A stretch of 33,287 bases of DNA from Chryseobacterium taiwanense (GTDB lineage: Bacteria > Bacteroidota > Bacteroidia > Flavobacteriales > Weeksellaceae). This document shows positions 32,802 through 33,287 of the stretch, piece after piece (within the stretch, counting starts at the first letter, position 1; each line of letters begins with the position of its first letter). The stretch is from positions 1-33,287 of the forward strand of contig NZ_JWTA01000011.1 in the NCBI RefSeq assembly GCF_000813825.1, given 5' to 3'. The notes under the pieces were generated by a model, which did not search any database, had not been told where the DNA came from, and worked only from the letters and a program-made list of their open reading frames with translations. Position numbers and translations under genes: made by a program.

Positions 32802-33287
32802 ATGAAAAGTAATTTAGAAAATCCAGTATTATTTTTTGAATATATTCTCAATGAACAAAATATCTATCATGAATTAGATAAACAATTACTTTATAGTGAT
32901 TTTCCATCTTATAATATAACTCTACCCTCAGAAATAATTTATGTAGAACAAAATGAGTGGGGAGATTATATTAAAAAATCAATGTCTGTTGCTGATCTTC
33001 TTATACCAATATTACGCATTGAATTTGAAAAATCAAAAAAACTTCTTTTAGATAATTATATTAATAATGATCTTAATAAAAATCAGAATTTTTTAAGATA
33101 TCAGTTTAATATAATCCAAAGTATAATAAGTAATAATACTGAAACAATTAATAAATATTCGTATTTTCTACTACCATTGAGAGGCTTGGTGAAATTTTTA
33201 AATGAAAAATTAGCTTTACCTAATCTACCAAACTTTACACTCGATGAAACTGGGGTTATATACAATCTGGAGTTGCTAACTTTGTTA
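32802..33287 (+). CDS. Unrecognised AT-rich gene downstream of the tRNA, 3' end missing
   Basis: An uninterrupted frame of 162 codons from ATG at 32802 to the window edge. The product starts MKSNLENPVLFFEYILNEQN and contains SVADLLIPILRIEFEKSKKL and a long Asn/Lys/Ile-rich helical stretch. There is no signal peptide, membrane helix or known motif. Its composition looks richer in A and T than the nearby mce gene, which fits acquired DNA at a tRNA. Upstream are the tRNA terminator and the paired direct repeats. I do not recognise its family. Whether it begins here or at a later Met cannot be told without homologues; the ATG is the first of the open frame. Confidence 0.6.
   Translation, partial: MKSNLENPVLFFEYILNEQNIYHELDKQLLYSDFPSYNITLPSEIIYVEQNEWGDYIKKSMSVADLLIPILRIEFEKSKKLLLDNYINNDLNKNQNFLRYQFNIIQSIISNNTETINKYSYFLLPLRGLVKFLNEKLALPNLPNFTLDETGVIYNLELLTLL

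Overview
The window is a chromosomal segment from a member of the Bacteroidota, class Flavobacteriia, most likely Chryseobacterium or a close relative in the Weeksellaceae. The evidence is the AT-rich composition, the lack of Shine-Dalgarno sites, promoter -7 elements of the TAnnTTTG type, a type IX secretion (T9SS) sorting domain, a DUF349 protein, and an nuo operon with separate nuoC and nuoD and a very short nuoG. The assignment is by recognition only; no search was run.

Layout. (1) 1-6338, minus strand: an accessory module that looks like type VI (subtype iii) or other contractile-injection cargo. In transcription order it holds a LysM-domain protein, a DUF4280 PAAR-like spike protein, an 1082-residue effector-like protein ending in a GH19-type muramidase/chitinase domain plus an M23 metallopeptidase domain, and two lipoprotein-like genes that are candidate periplasmic immunity proteins. 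The last of these runs off the left edge. (2) 6441-20765, minus strand: a complete 14-subunit respiratory complex I operon, nuoA-N, ending in a strong terminator. A predicted outer-membrane beta-barrel gene is embedded between nuoF and nuoG. (3) 20856-25948: a 58-residue two-helix membrane protein, a GNAT-like protein, a HECGH zinc metallopeptidase, a multi-pass HTTM/DoxX-like membrane protein, and a ribD-yigZ pair. (4) 26007-32577: a DUF349 protein, aroE, a secreted endonuclease I with an fn3 domain and T9SS tail, a LolC/E-type permease paired with rbfA, and a methylmalonyl-CoA epimerase. (5) 32583-33287: a tRNA with anticodon CAT, its promoter and terminator, a short direct repeat, and an unrecognised AT-rich gene cut by the right edge.

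How it fits together. Most of the window is core metabolism: NADH:quinone oxidoreductase, riboflavin, shikimate, ribosome maturation, lipoprotein transport and propionate/methylmalonate handling. The accessory parts are at both ends. The left module is the most interesting: spike, peptidoglycan hydrolase and putative immunity genes in one transcriptional direction, with an eight-base C homopolymer inside the first putative immunity gene. The two ends also share a perfect 20-base inverted match, which suggests either an assembly edge effect or a short repeat.
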